The position numbers were made by a program, and so were the translations under genes. From positions 1 to 27,720 of the forward strand of contig DATBRG010000037.1 in assembly GCA_036560445.1 (NCBI GenBank): DNA of 27,720 nucleotides. Reading direction: 5' to 3'. Numbering within the stretch: the stretch's first letter is position 1; each line of letters starts with the position of its first letter. The notes under the pieces are model-generated. The model was given only the letters and a program-made list of their open reading frames with translations. It had not been told where the DNA came from and searched no databases. This document shows positions 1 to 8,126 of the stretch, piece after piece. The DNA is from DATBRG01 sp036560445 (lineage in GTDB: Bacteria > Pseudomonadota > Gammaproteobacteria > Burkholderiales > Methylophilaceae).

Positions 1-522
1 AATGGCGAGAATTACTACGCTGGACCTGCAGACCCCTACGACCTGACTGAGCTTACCTCCAAAGCCACCAACAAGCAGACTTTCCAACCTTCACGCTGGC
101 AGGTACTCAATATCAGTGCGGGCGGCATGGCGCTACGAAAATTCCCTAATGCTGAAGTAAATTTACGTGTCGGTGAATTATTAAGCGTAAAAAATGGTGC
201 CGCCAATCATTGGTCTGTAGGCGTACTGCGCTGGGCTAATAACAATGAACAGCAACAACTGGATGTCGGGGCACAATTGATTGCTCCCGAAGCCCAAGCT
301 GTGGGCGCGCGCTTGGGAGATCAAGCCAAGTTTGAACCAGCACTACTATTGCCAGGTTTGGCCGCTTTGAAACAAGATGCTTCGATTGTTGCCGCATGCG
401 GCACATACAGCCCTGCCAGGGTAATGGAACTGGACGAGGCGGGTAAGATATCACGCGTAATGATTACCCGCTTGGTTGAACGTACTGGCAGCTTTGAGCG
501 CTTTACCTTTAGCTACTTGTAA
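1..522 (+). CDS. PilZ-like domain protein, C-terminal part (5' end outside window)
   Basis: The reading frame is open from the first base of the window through the stop at 520-522, so this is the last 173 residues of a longer protein. The stretch NISAGGMAL (window residues 37-45) fits the (D/N)xSxxG signature of PilZ domains, and the following hydrophobic and tryptophan pattern (WSVGVLRWA, then LDVGAQLIA) fits a PilZ beta-barrel. PilZ domains bind cyclic-di-GMP, but the other binding motif, RxxxR, is not in the visible part, so nucleotide binding cannot be judged. It converges on an EAL phosphodiesterase gene, which agrees with a cyclic-di-GMP link. An internal ATG at 127 exists but the upstream codons read as good protein, so it is probably not the start. 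The family call is moderately sure; the function of the N-terminal part is unknown. Confidence 0.6.
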   Translation, partial: NGENYYAGPADPYDLTELTSKATNKQTFQPSRWQVLNISAGGMALRKFPNAEVNLRVGELLSVKNGAANHWSVGVLRWANNNEQQQLDVGAQLIAPEAQAVGARLGDQAKFEPALLLPGLAALKQDASIVAACGTYSPARVMELDEAGKISRVMITRLVERTGSFERFTFSYL

Positions 523-567
523 AAACCGGTGTCTCTAAAGTAATCATGGGAAATTCCAAACCATCTT

Positions 568-1818
568 TTACTTTTCGTACCAATCAATATCGGCACATAG
601 CACTTGTATCTGGTCGAAAACCGTCAAAGACATGGAAAGCGTCACACACAATCGTCCCGTTGCAATAGAAAGGTAAGGCCGCGTCACTTGTAGCTCTTTG
701 GGTCGCTGTAAGGCTCGCCTCAGGTACGGGCGCCGGAACCAGTTAGCGCCACGGGCATTTGCCAGCGGCTGGTAACGCGCATCCACCTTATTGTCGTGTG
801 CAGCGTTGATCAGGCTTTCGCCAATCTGTATGCCATATTGATTAAGCAAATAACAACGATCAGTATTGGCAATCTTCAATAGTACCCTGCAGGCCTGCTC
901 CATGGAAAACCCGCTCTGCAGCTTCTCAACAGCCTGGGCAAAAGCCGCCCCATGCGAGCTCAGACGCTTGTGCCGTAGCTCTTGTGGGATAGTATCGTTG
1001 TAATGCCGGAATAACTCGTTGATTTCAGCAGAGCTACCGACTGGTTTCAACAAAGGCTCAGGCGTGCCAAAGTAATAACCCTGCACTAGGTCTACATCCG
1101 TATCCATGGCGATCATGGCTTCTTCATAGGTCTCCACTCCTTCTATCAGCACCAGGCTGCCAGCTTCATGAATAAGTGAAACGATGCCCGGCAATACACG
1201 CCGTGCTGTGGGTTTTTCTACTGCCTGGACTATCATTGAGCGATCGAGCTTGACGATATCCGGTGCCAGCCGCCAAATACGTTCAAAATTGGAATGGCCG
1301 GCACCAAAATCATCAATAGCCACCAGGCAACCCAAATTCTTGTAAAACTGCACAGATTCCGACAGCTGTGCTTCGTCTTCAATGGCGCCTTCAATAATCT
1401 CGACCACCACCTGAGCAGCAGGAATTTGATGGCGCTTTAACAAATCACTAAAGAAAGAACCATAGTGTTTACCTTTCACGATGACTTGCGGATTCACATT
1501 GAGAAAGAGCCAGTTGATCTGGTCATCCTGGTTGCAGAAATTGCGCATATGCAGCGCTCGTGAAAGTCGGTCCAGATGCACAATTTCCTGCTCATCCTGG
1601 GCCATGTCGAACACTCTATATGGTGGCAGAGAATCGCCAGCAGCGGTGTAGGCGCGCAAAAGTCCTTCATATCCGACGACACGGCAATGTGACAGGCTGT
1701 AAATCGGCTGGAACACGCTATGTAAACGCATATCCCGGTGTAAAGCCACGTCGCCCTCATCCGTAACGCGTATACTGCCTTCCAGTAAATCAAATACATC
1801 CATCACCGTCGATGCCAT
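568..1818 (-). CDS. EAL-domain cyclic-di-GMP phosphodiesterase with C-terminal sensor-like domain
   Basis: EAL domains hydrolyse cyclic-di-GMP to pGpG. In order: FQPIYSL, EGLLR (residues about 51-55, standing for ExLxR), LNVNP, VVEIIEGA, IDDFGAG, VKLDRSM, LIEGVET and VQGYYFG. All the usual metal and catalytic positions (E, N, E, DD, K, E, Q) are present, so an active enzyme is expected. There is no GGDEF domain. After about residue 270 a further 145 residues lack EAL motifs and resemble the PAS/Cache-like domain that follows EAL in YkuI-type proteins; that part is inferred. No transmembrane segment is seen, so it is probably cytoplasmic. ATG at 1818 is chosen; a TTG lies just before it and another in-frame ATG at 1803. 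A GGACGA sequence lies upstream. It is divergent from trxA and convergent with the PilZ-like gene. Confidence 0.88.
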   Translation of the reverse strand: MASTVMDVFDLLEGSIRVTDEGDVALHRDMRLHSVFQPIYSLSHCRVVGYEGLLRAYTAAGDSLPPYRVFDMAQDEQEIVHLDRLSRALHMRNFCNQDDQINWLFLNVNPQVIVKGKHYGSFFSDLLKRHQIPAAQVVVEIIEGAIEDEAQLSESVQFYKNLGCLVAIDDFGAGHSNFERIWRLAPDIVKLDRSMIVQAVEKPTARRVLPGIVSLIHEAGSLVLIEGVETYEEAMIAMDTDVDLVQGYYFGTPEPLLKPVGSSAEINELFRHYNDTIPQELRHKRLSSHGAAFAQAVEKLQSGFSMEQACRVLLKIANTDRCYLLNQYGIQIGESLINAAHDNKVDARYQPLANARGANWFRRPYLRRALQRPKELQVTRPYLSIATGRLCVTLSMSLTVFDQIQVLCADIDWYEK

Positions 1819-1935
1819 CAATTATTCGTCCATGAATTATCAATTACGAGTTCATAATTTGAGTATAAGCTTGGAAAAACTTAATCAGACCCCAATATAC
1901 ATGACAATAGGAAAGCTTCACTTAAACCAATTTTT

Positions 1936-1950
1936 TCGCTAGGATAGCGA
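1936..1950. promoter_or_regulatory. Candidate trxA promoter region with short palindrome
   Basis: The EAL/trxA divergent gap (1819-2005) holds a perfect inverted repeat, TCGCTA-GGA-TAGCGA, directly followed by TATAGT (1951-1956), which could be a -10 element for trxA. No good -35 element is found at 16-18 bp upstream, so this is a weak call. Confidence 0.25.
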
Positions 1951-2005
1951 TATAGTACTTTTCACACTCCCCACTACAGAAACAATTTTCACATAGAGGT
2001 TCACA

Positions 2006-2332
2006 ATGAGCGAGCACATTACCCATCTTAGCGATGACGCGTTTGAACAGGAAGTCCTGCAATCCCAAGTGCCGGTCTTGGTAGATTACTGGGCTGAATG
2101 GTGCGGGCCTTGCAAGATGATAGCGCCCATCCTAGATGAAATCTCCAAAGAATACGCAGGTCGGCTAAAAGTTGCCAAGCTCAACATCGATGAAAACCAG
2201 AATACCCCACCAAAATATGGTATCCGCGGCATTCCTACCCTGATGTTGTTCAAGAACGGCAATGTTGAAGCCACCAAGGTTGGCGCACTATCTAAATCTC
2301 AATTAACAGCTTTCATTGACAGCAATATTTAA
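2006..2332 (+). CDS. trxA: Thioredoxin
   Basis: A 108-residue protein, the normal length for thioredoxin 1. The active site WCGPC is at residues 32-36 within DYWAEWCGPCKM, and the cis-proline loop GIRGIPTLMLF follows. Thioredoxin reduces protein disulfides in the cytoplasm and is itself reduced by thioredoxin reductase. The ATG at 2006 has a GAGG sequence about 8 bases upstream. It is followed by rho and rpmE in the same direction, a gene order that is common in proteobacteria. A 137-bp gap with an inverted repeat separates it from rho. Confidence 0.97.
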   Translation: MSEHITHLSDDAFEQEVLQSQVPVLVDYWAEWCGPCKMIAPILDEISKEYAGRLKVAKLNIDENQNTPPKYGIRGIPTLMLFKNGNVEATKVGALSKSQLTAFIDSNI

Positions 2333-2344
2333 TACCGCTAGTCT

Positions 2345-2414
2345 AGTGCCTGATTCCGTAATATTAAGTAATGAATTGATTCAGCGCCATATTATCGAAT
2401 AGGAATCAGGCGCT
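2345..2414 (+). repeat. Inverted repeat in the trxA-rho gap (possible rho leader structure)
   Basis: AGTGCCTGATTCC (2345-2357) pairs with GGAATCAGGCGCT (2402-2414), 13 pairs with one G-U. Inside it, TAATAT (2359-2364) pairs with ATATTA (2389-2394). No T-run follows, so it is not a classical intrinsic terminator. It lies 55 bp upstream of the rho start and could be a leader structure; rho is autoregulated through its leader in E. coli, but a link here is inference. Confidence 0.5.
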
Positions 2415-2469
2415 AATCCTCTTGTAGTTAATCCCCTTGGTAGTTCCGATTTACAGCGAGCCCTCTCAT

Positions 2470-3729
2470 ATGCATTTATCCGACTTAAAACACCTGCCCG
2501 TTACTGAATTGGTAGAAATGGCTATTGCCAATGAGATCGAGGGCGCCAGTCGCATGCGCAAACAAGATCTGATTTTTGCGCTACTGAAGAACAAAGCCAA
2601 AAAAGGCGATAGTATTTTTGGCGATGGTACGCTGGAAGTCTTACAAGATGGATTCGGTTTTTTACGCTCGCCAGACACTTCTTATCTGGCCGGTCCTGAC
2701 GACATTTATGTATCGCCTTCGCAGATTCGCCGCTTCAACCTTCATACTGGCGACACCATCCAAGGCGAAATACGCACTCCCAAGGAAGGCGAACGTTACT
2801 TTGCTCTAGTCAAGGTCGATAGCGTCAATGGTGAATCCCCTGAGAATACCAAGCATAAAATCCTGTTTGAAAACCTGACGCCGCTATTCCCTACTCAGCC
2901 ATTAATCCTAGAACGTGATATTCGTGGCGAAGAAAATATAACAGGCCGCGTCATTGACATGATTGCCCCTATCGGCAAAGGCCAGCGCGGCCTGCTGGTG
3001 GCGAGCCCGAAAAGCGGTAAAACAGTGATGATGCAACATATTGCACATGCTATTACCGCCAACCATCCGGATGTCAGCCTGATCGTGCTACTCATCGACG
3101 AGCGTCCAGAGGAAGTAACCGAAATGACACGCTCAGTAAAGGGTGAAGTCGTCGCTTCAACGTTTGATGAGCCTGCCACCCGCCATGTGCAAGTTGCCGA
3201 AATGGTATTGGAAAAGGCCAAACGATTGGTCGAGCACAAGAAAGATGTCGTAATTTTGCTGGACTCCATCACGCGTCTGGCGCGTGCCTACAATACGGTA
3301 GTCCCAGCTTCAGGTAAGGTACTTACCGGCGGGGTAGATGCCAATGCACTGCAAAGGCCAAAACGTTTCTTTGGCGCCGCACGTAACATTGAAGAAGGTG
3401 GTTCGCTGACCATCATCGCTACTGCACTGGTAGACACGGGTTCGCGCATGGATGATGTCATCTACGAAGAATTCAAGGGTACCGGTAATATGGAAATCCA
3501 TCTCGACCGTCGTATGGCCGAGAAACGCCAGTATCCGGCGATCAATGTAAACAAATCCGGCACCCGCCGTGAAGAGTTGCTCATTGAAAAAGACATCCTG
3601 CAAAAGATCTGGGTACTGCGTAAGCTGCTGTACCCTATGGATGACCTCGAAGCCATGGAGTTCCTGCTCGACAAGATTAAAGCTACCAAGAATAACGCTG
3701 ATTTCTTTGACTCCATGCGCCGAGGTTAA
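2470..3729 (+). CDS. rho: Transcription termination factor Rho
   Basis: A hexameric RNA helicase that ends transcription at Rho-dependent sites. From the ATG at 2470 the protein is 419 residues, the same length as E. coli Rho. The N-terminal helical domain begins MHLSDLKHLPVTELV; the RNA-binding cold-shock-like domain contains GFGFLRSP and DDIYVSPSQIRRF; the P-loop is SPKSGKT (around 178-184); Walker B is VVILLDSITRLAR; the Q and R loops lie in GGVDANALQRPKRFFGAARN and after TGSRMDDVIYEEFKGTGN. A TTG at 2437 would add 11 residues that are not like Rho, so the ATG is preferred. The C-terminus is EFLLDKIKATKNNADFF then DSMRRG. The last 69 bp recur 150 bp downstream. Confidence 0.97.
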   Translation: MHLSDLKHLPVTELVEMAIANEIEGASRMRKQDLIFALLKNKAKKGDSIFGDGTLEVLQDGFGFLRSPDTSYLAGPDDIYVSPSQIRRFNLHTGDTIQGEIRTPKEGERYFALVKVDSVNGESPENTKHKILFENLTPLFPTQPLILERDIRGEENITGRVIDMIAPIGKGQRGLLVASPKSGKTVMMQHIAHAITANHPDVSLIVLLIDERPEEVTEMTRSVKGEVVASTFDEPATRHVQVAEMVLEKAKRLVEHKKDVVILLDSITRLARAYNTVVPASGKVLTGGVDANALQRPKRFFGAARNIEEGGSLTIIATALVDTGSRMDDVIYEEFKGTGNMEIHLDRRMAEKRQYPAINVNKSGTRREELLIEKDILQKIWVLRKLLYPMDDLEAMEFLLDKIKATKNNADFFDSMRRG

Positions 3730-3744
3730 AAGGTTTTCGAGGTT

Positions 3745-3879
3745 ATGAGGGTCACTACCGCGCCCGCGCTGCGCGATACCGTGTCGCAACCCTCACCTCT
3801 CAGCGATGGATTCTTGCTCGACAAGATTAAAGCTACCAAAAATAACGCCGATTTCTTTGACTCCATACGTCTGGGTTAA
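3745..3879 (+). pseudogene. Duplicated, diverged 3' end of rho (remnant)
   Basis: Bases 3811-3879 repeat rho bases 3661-3729, with 62 of 69 identical by eye and an offset of exactly 150 bp. The copy encodes FLLDKIKATKNNADFFDS then IRLG and a stop. Of the seven changes, four are silent; the others change M to I and R to L. The frame is open from rho's stop codon through the copy, and an ATG at 3745 would give a 44-residue ORF whose first 22 residues are unrelated to Rho. I see no clear Shine-Dalgarno at usable spacing. It is best read as a remnant, not a working gene. The 81 bp between the copies contains a TGAGGGT/ACCCTCA inverted repeat and a GC-rich centre. Confidence 0.7.
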
Positions 3880-3958
3880 GCGGTTAATAGTTGATTAATT
3901 CTGCAATTTCATTGATAATCGCGCCCTCAGCGAAAAGCTTTACGAAAGAGATGCCAGC

Positions 3959-4159
3959 ATGAAAGCCGATATTCATCCAGATTATCCTGAAGTCACAGTC
4001 ACTTGCAGCTGTGGTAACAAGTTCCAAACTCGTTCTACTGCGGGCAAGAACTTCAATATCGAAGTTTGTTCGCAATGCCACCCGTTCTACACTGGTAAGC
4101 AGAAGATTATGGATACTGCTGGCCGTGTTGAGAAATTCCGCCAAAAATACGGCATGTAA
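3959..4159 (+). CDS. rpmE: Large ribosomal subunit protein bL31
   Basis: A 66-residue protein starting MKADIHPDYPEV. It carries the zinc-type cysteines of the C+ form of bL31: C16 and C18 (TCSCGN), C37 and C40 (CSQCHP). The C-terminus GRVEKFRQKYGM is also typical. It is a structural protein of the 50S subunit. The AAAGAG at about 3945-3950 is a likely ribosome binding site. The gene follows rho and the rho-tail remnant and ends shortly before a strong intrinsic terminator. Confidence 0.96.
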   Translation: MKADIHPDYPEVTVTCSCGNKFQTRSTAGKNFNIEVCSQCHPFYTGKQKIMDTAGRVEKFRQKYGM

Positions 4160-4178
4160 TATTCGCCATATTTTTGCG

Positions 4179-4204
4179 AAAAGGCAGCCTTGGCTGCCTT
4201 TTTT
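4179..4204 (+). terminator. Intrinsic terminator after rpmE
   Basis: AAGGCAGC and GCTGCCTT form a tight hairpin with a loop of about four bases, followed directly by a run of T (ending at 4204), about 20 bp after the rpmE stop. Confidence 0.9.
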
Positions 4205-4285
4205 ATTGTTCCATATCTCCGCTTGGTTACATTGTCAGCCAATTGACAGCTAAAATAAGCCCAAATCACAACAAGACTAAATATC

Positions 4286-5938
4286 GTGGCATTTGAACTC
4301 GAACATGACTGGCAGGGCAATCTAGCTAGCCCACGCGCACGTATTGGCGAACGCGCAAAAACACGGTTATTGATCCTGCTTTGCGCTGTCTGGATATGCT
4401 TGGGGCTTATCGGTCATGCCCCATGGAAACCTGATGAATCTCAAAGTGTCAGTATCGTCAAATCTATGCTGCATGGCGGTAGCCTTCTGACCCCGATAGC
4501 TGCAGGCCAAACCACTATCGAGAACCCGCCACTGTATTACCTGACCGCGACAGGCACGGCAAAACTGCTGAGCCCTCTCCTACCGATGCATGACGCAGCT
4601 CGACTAGTCACCGGCCTGTGGATGGCAATCACCTTACTCGTAGTAGGCATGACTGGCCGCGAATTATGGGGTAGAGGCACAGGACGCCAGACGACCTTCA
4701 TTTTCCTGGGCTCAATCGGTCTTATGGTGACGGCCCATTTGCTACTACCGGAAATCGCTGCGCTAACCGGTGCCGCCATGGGACTTTATGCGCTGGCATT
4801 GGCCAAACGGCGGCCTTATCGCGCCAGTGCGCTACTTGGCGCCAGTATTGGCATCAGCTTCTTATCAACCGGGTTGCTATCCGCAGCATGCATAGTCGGT
4901 GTAGCCTTGTTACTACCTTTGCTATTCCCGGCCTGGCGTAGCAGAAGCTATGCCATCGTACTGTCCATGGGAGTTGCAATCGCAAGCCCGATGCTTCTGA
5001 TCTGGCCATTATTATGTTGGCAAATAGCACCCAAGTTGCTGAGTAGTTGGTGGTCGGAAAATCTCAGCGAGTTTGGCGTTGATAACCATCTTTATTTTCT
5101 AAAGACTCTCGCCTGGTACGCATGGCCATCATTACCACTAGCAATCTGGGAGCTTTGGCGTAATCGCCATTACTTGTTGCAGAAACCAAAATACCAGCTG
5201 CTCATCACTTTCTTTCTAGTTACCCTTTTGCTACTTGGGTTCGGGGCTGATGACCGAGAGATTTATGCCCTACCTCTATTGCTACCACTTGCTGTATTGG
5301 CTGGCGGCACTATAGAAACGCTCAAGCGTGGCGCTGCCGGACTGTTAAACTGGTTTGGCCTGATTTTATTCGGCATGATGGGATTCATTATCTGGCTCGG
5401 CTGGTTTGCCATGATGACAGGATGGCCAACCAAACTTGCTGGGCGCATGAAGTTTCTCTCCGCCATCCATGAGCCACATTTCAACTGGATGGCCTTCGCC
5501 GCTGCTTTTATCGTCAGCATCATATGGCTACTCGTCATTGCTAATGGCAAGCGCAGCAACCGCGCAGCAGTCACTGACTGGGCAGTGGGTATCACCATGG
5601 CATGGAGCCTGTTGATGACATTATGGTTACCATGGATTGATTCGGCCAAGAGTTACGAAGGCATGATGCTTAACCTGAAAAAAGCCATTCCTCAGCACTA
5701 TGCCTGCATCAACAGCCGTAATGTTGGCGGCCCGCAACGTGCATTGCTCGACTATTACACCGACATGCGTACACAACCGCTGGAGCAGGGGCAGCGGCTG
5801 GATTGCGATTTATATTTGATTCAGGATGAGCGAGGCCGCGATAAGGTTGAGCCTGGTCATGAATGGAAATTGATCTGGCATGGCAAGCGCCCAGCTGACA
5901 GGCGCGAGAGCTTCCGCCTCTATAAGCATGTTAACTAA
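4286..5938 (+). CDS. GT-C family membrane glycosyltransferase (ArnT/PMT-like)
   Basis: A 550-residue polytopic membrane protein. After a 25-residue cytoplasmic N-terminus comes the first membrane helix (LLILLCAVWICLGLIG), then the first periplasmic loop with APWKPDES, matching the acidic catalytic loop of ArnT and protein O-mannosyltransferases, and ENPPLYY, another family signature. About ten more hydrophobic helices follow and the C-terminal 120 residues are soluble. Such enzymes transfer a sugar from an undecaprenyl-phosphate carrier to lipid A or another acceptor; the sugar and acceptor cannot be told here. The start is GTG with no clear Shine-Dalgarno, so the exact N-terminus is unsure. 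Its 3' end overlaps tupC by 8 bp, tail to tail. Confidence 0.8.
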   Translation: MAFELEHDWQGNLASPRARIGERAKTRLLILLCAVWICLGLIGHAPWKPDESQSVSIVKSMLHGGSLLTPIAAGQTTIENPPLYYLTATGTAKLLSPLLPMHDAARLVTGLWMAITLLVVGMTGRELWGRGTGRQTTFIFLGSIGLMVTAHLLLPEIAALTGAAMGLYALALAKRRPYRASALLGASIGISFLSTGLLSAACIVGVALLLPLLFPAWRSRSYAIVLSMGVAIASPMLLIWPLLCWQIAPKLLSSWWSENLSEFGVDNHLYFLKTLAWYAWPSLPLAIWELWRNRHYLLQKPKYQLLITFFLVTLLLLGFGADDREIYALPLLLPLAVLAGGTIETLKRGAAGLLNWFGLILFGMMGFIIWLGWFAMMTGWPTKLAGRMKFLSAIHEPHFNWMAFAAAFIVSIIWLLVIANGKRSNRAAVTDWAVGITMAWSLLMTLWLPWIDSAKSYEGMMLNLKKAIPQHYACINSRNVGGPQRALLDYYTDMRTQPLEQGQRLDCDLYLIQDERGRDKVEPGHEWKLIWHGKRPADRRESFRLYKHVN

Positions 5939-6581
5939 AGGCCAGGCTAGCGTTCACCAAGCGTAGATTCACTGCATTCTTGAGTGTCATCAGTTCTGGG
6001 TCATGAGTTGCAATCACAACACAATGATTGTTATCGCATATTTTCTTGATTAGCACTGCTACCTGTCTGCGTGCTGATTCGTCCAGGTTAGCTGTAGGTT
6101 CGTCCAGCAACAATATATCAGGGTTCAACGCCCGTGCCCGCGCCAGTGCTACACGCTGCCTCTCACCACCAGAAAGCTTATGTGGGGAGATATGCGCCAA
6201 ATGATGTACCCCGGCCCAAGTCATCGCCTCATGCACCATTTCCACACACTTGCGCTGCTCAATTCCTGCGGCCTTTAGTCCATAAGCAACGTTAGCTGCA
6301 ACACTGCTACTAAAGAGGTAAGGGTGCTGGTGCAGGTAGACGACGCGAGGTGCCAGCTGCGCGCAAATCTCGTTCGTTGCAATCACACGCCCTTCAAAAC
6401 TTAACTGAGCCATCTCTGCCGGCTCGAGGCCAGCCAGTATGCGCAATAGTGTGGTTTTACCCACGCCATTACTGCCGGTAAGCAGGTAACTGTGACCGCG
6501 CTCAAGTACCAAATGGTCTATTTCATACAGCAAACGCTCACCGTAGGATTTACGTAACCCTTGTACTTGCAACAAGCTCAC
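5931..6581 (-). CDS. tupC: Tungstate ABC transporter, ATP-binding protein
   Basis: A 216-residue ABC ATPase on the inner face of the membrane. Walker A is GSNGVGKTT (36-44), the signature LSGGERQR begins at 136, Walker B is ILLLDEP (156-162), and the H-loop is VIATHDPE near 190. It lacks the C-terminal MOP domain found in ModC, which fits a TupC. The start is GTG at 6581, overlapping the tupB stop as GTGA, so translation is probably coupled. The assignment to tungstate rests mainly on the neighbouring tupA. Confidence 0.9.
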   Translation of the reverse strand: MSLLQVQGLRKSYGERLLYEIDHLVLERGHSYLLTGSNGVGKTTLLRILAGLEPAEMAQLSFEGRVIATNEICAQLAPRVVYLHQHPYLFSSSVAANVAYGLKAAGIEQRKCVEMVHEAMTWAGVHHLAHISPHKLSGGERQRVALARARALNPDILLLDEPTANLDESARRQVAVLIKKICDNNHCVVIATHDPELMTLKNAVNLRLVNASLAFS

Positions 6582-7273
6582 CGCAAGCCTCCGCGGCCTT
6601 GCAATACGGCCAGTCCGAAATTAATGCCTAAAGCAATTGTCACCAGCACGATACCCAAAGCGATTCCCTGCACAAATTCACCCTTGCTGGTTTCCAGGGC
6701 AATGGCCGTGGTGATGTTGCGCGTGACACCCGCGATGTTCCCTCCCACCATCATTGCACAGCCTATCTCTGAGATTACGCGCCCAAAACCACTGACCATG
6801 GCCGCCATGACTGCAAAACGCACTTCCAGCAGCATGGTCATAGCAACGCGGTAACGGCCTGCCCCTAAGGTACGGGCGGTTTCGGACACACGTGGATCTA
6901 CGCCTTGCACTGCCGAGAGAGTCAGCGCAGCGAGGATAGGAAATGCCAGTATTGCCTCACCAATCACCATCGCAGTCTGGGTAAACAACAGGTGCATCTC
7001 TCCTAGTGGCCCATGCCGCGACAACAGCATGTAGAGGATAAGGCCAATAACAACGGTAGGCAAAGCCAGCAAAGTTTGTACAGCAATGATCAGCAGTCTA
7101 CGGCCTGGGAAACTGAAGTTGGCAAGCACGAAACCCAGAAAAACTGCCGGAGGTGAGGCTATCAACAATGCCAGCAAACAGACTTTAACTGAGACAAGAA
7201 CCGTGCCCCATAACACCTCATCTCCGGCAGCAAGGAGATTCAGTGCAGTCAGTGTGGCATGCAATAATTCCAT
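6578..7273 (-). CDS. tupB: Tungstate ABC transporter, permease
   Basis: A 231-residue inner-membrane protein with about five to six hydrophobic segments (for example VKVCLLALLIASPPAVFLGF and TLLALPTVVIGLILYMLL). The EAA-type loop that contacts the ATPase reads SETARTLGAGRYRVAMTM. It lies between tupA and tupC; the tupA stop is 9 bp before its start and its own stop overlaps tupC by 4 bp. The length and organisation match TupB permeases of the molybdate/tungstate importer group. Confidence 0.9.
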   Translation of the reverse strand: MELLHATLTALNLLAAGDEVLWGTVLVSVKVCLLALLIASPPAVFLGFVLANFSFPGRRLLIIAVQTLLALPTVVIGLILYMLLSRHGPLGEMHLLFTQTAMVIGEAILAFPILAALTLSAVQGVDPRVSETARTLGAGRYRVAMTMLLEVRFAVMAAMVSGFGRVISEIGCAMMVGGNIAGVTRNITTAIALETSKGEFVQGIALGIVLVTIALGINFGLAVLQGRGGLR

Positions 7274-7282
7274 CTATAGTAC

Positions 7283-8110
7283 TTATTTAGCCGATGGCAC
7301 GAATAACTGCTCGCCACCAACCTTGAATGAGGCAATCTGTTGCTGGCCATCTTTTGAGGTGATCCACTCAATCAGGCTGGTTGCTCCCTTGTAATTTACA
7401 TCCGGGTACTTTTTTGGATTAACAGCGATAATCCCGTAGGGGTTAAACATACGCGGATCGCCCTCCATCAATATCGGCAAGCCCACTCTGTCGCGATAGC
7501 TGATATAGGTACCACGGTCGGTTAATGTATAGGCACGCATCTCTCCTGACATCATTAACACTTCGCCCATCCCCTGGCCAGCCGAAAAATACCAACGATC
7601 CTGATTAACCTCGGCTGGCTTGATATTGGCAGTTTTCCAGTACTCCTTCTCCATCTGATCAGTTCCGGAATCATCACCTCGGGAAATAAACTTGCTCTGG
7701 CTTTCGGATATTTTCTTCATGGCCGTGATGACATCTTTCTCACCCCTAATCTTGGCCGGATCGTTATACGGCCCGATCAGCACAAAATCGTTATACATCA
7801 CATCACGCCGATCAATACCATGGCCCGCAGCGACAAACTTATCCTCCGCTGGCCGAGCGTGCACCAGCACCACATCAACGTTACCATCTTCCCCTAGCTT
7901 GAGCGCCTTGCCCGTGCCTACCGCTATGACATGCACCTTGCATTGGCATTTAGTCTCGAATTTGGGCAGCAGATAATCCAGCAAACCGGAATTTGCTGTA
8001 CTTGTCGTTGTCGCCAGGCGGATGATGCTCTTGTCATCCGCTTGAGCTGGGACCAGCCCAAGCAGCATAAACAAAAGCCCATATGTTATCGATTGGCAAA
8101 AACGTTTCAT
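7283..8110 (-). CDS. tupA: Tungstate-binding periplasmic protein
   Basis: A 275-residue solute-binding protein. It has a Sec signal peptide (hydrophobic YGLLFMLLGLVP, likely cleavage after PAQA at 24), then RLATTTSTANSGLL with the TTTS motif at 34-37 that is the mark of TupA and coordinates the oxyanion. GTGKALKLGEDGNVDVVLVH and the AYTLTDRGTYIS block are also family-typical. TupA proteins bind tungstate in preference to molybdate (known for the family; affinity here is not shown). The gene starts 16 bp after the porin stop and belongs to the porin-tupABC operon. No strong Shine-Dalgarno is seen. Confidence 0.93.
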   Translation of the reverse strand: MKRFCQSITYGLLFMLLGLVPAQADDKSIIRLATTTSTANSGLLDYLLPKFETKCQCKVHVIAVGTGKALKLGEDGNVDVVLVHARPAEDKFVAAGHGIDRRDVMYNDFVLIGPYNDPAKIRGEKDVITAMKKISESQSKFISRGDDSGTDQMEKEYWKTANIKPAEVNQDRWYFSAGQGMGEVLMMSGEMRAYTLTDRGTYISYRDRVGLPILMEGDPRMFNPYGIIAVNPKKYPDVNYKGATSLIEWITSKDGQQQIASFKVGGEQLFVPSAK

Positions 8111-8126
8111 GTGCTAGCCCGCCTGA

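Noticed and set aside
2437..2469. TTG start giving an 11-residue extension of Rho
   Set aside because: The extension is unlike Rho N-termini, and the ATG at 2470 gives exactly the usual length and sequence start.
3310..3789. A 159-codon open frame on the minus strand across the end of rho
   Set aside because: It lies opposite the well-supported rho gene, has no family motif and no ribosome binding site; it is a shadow of the rho codon pattern.
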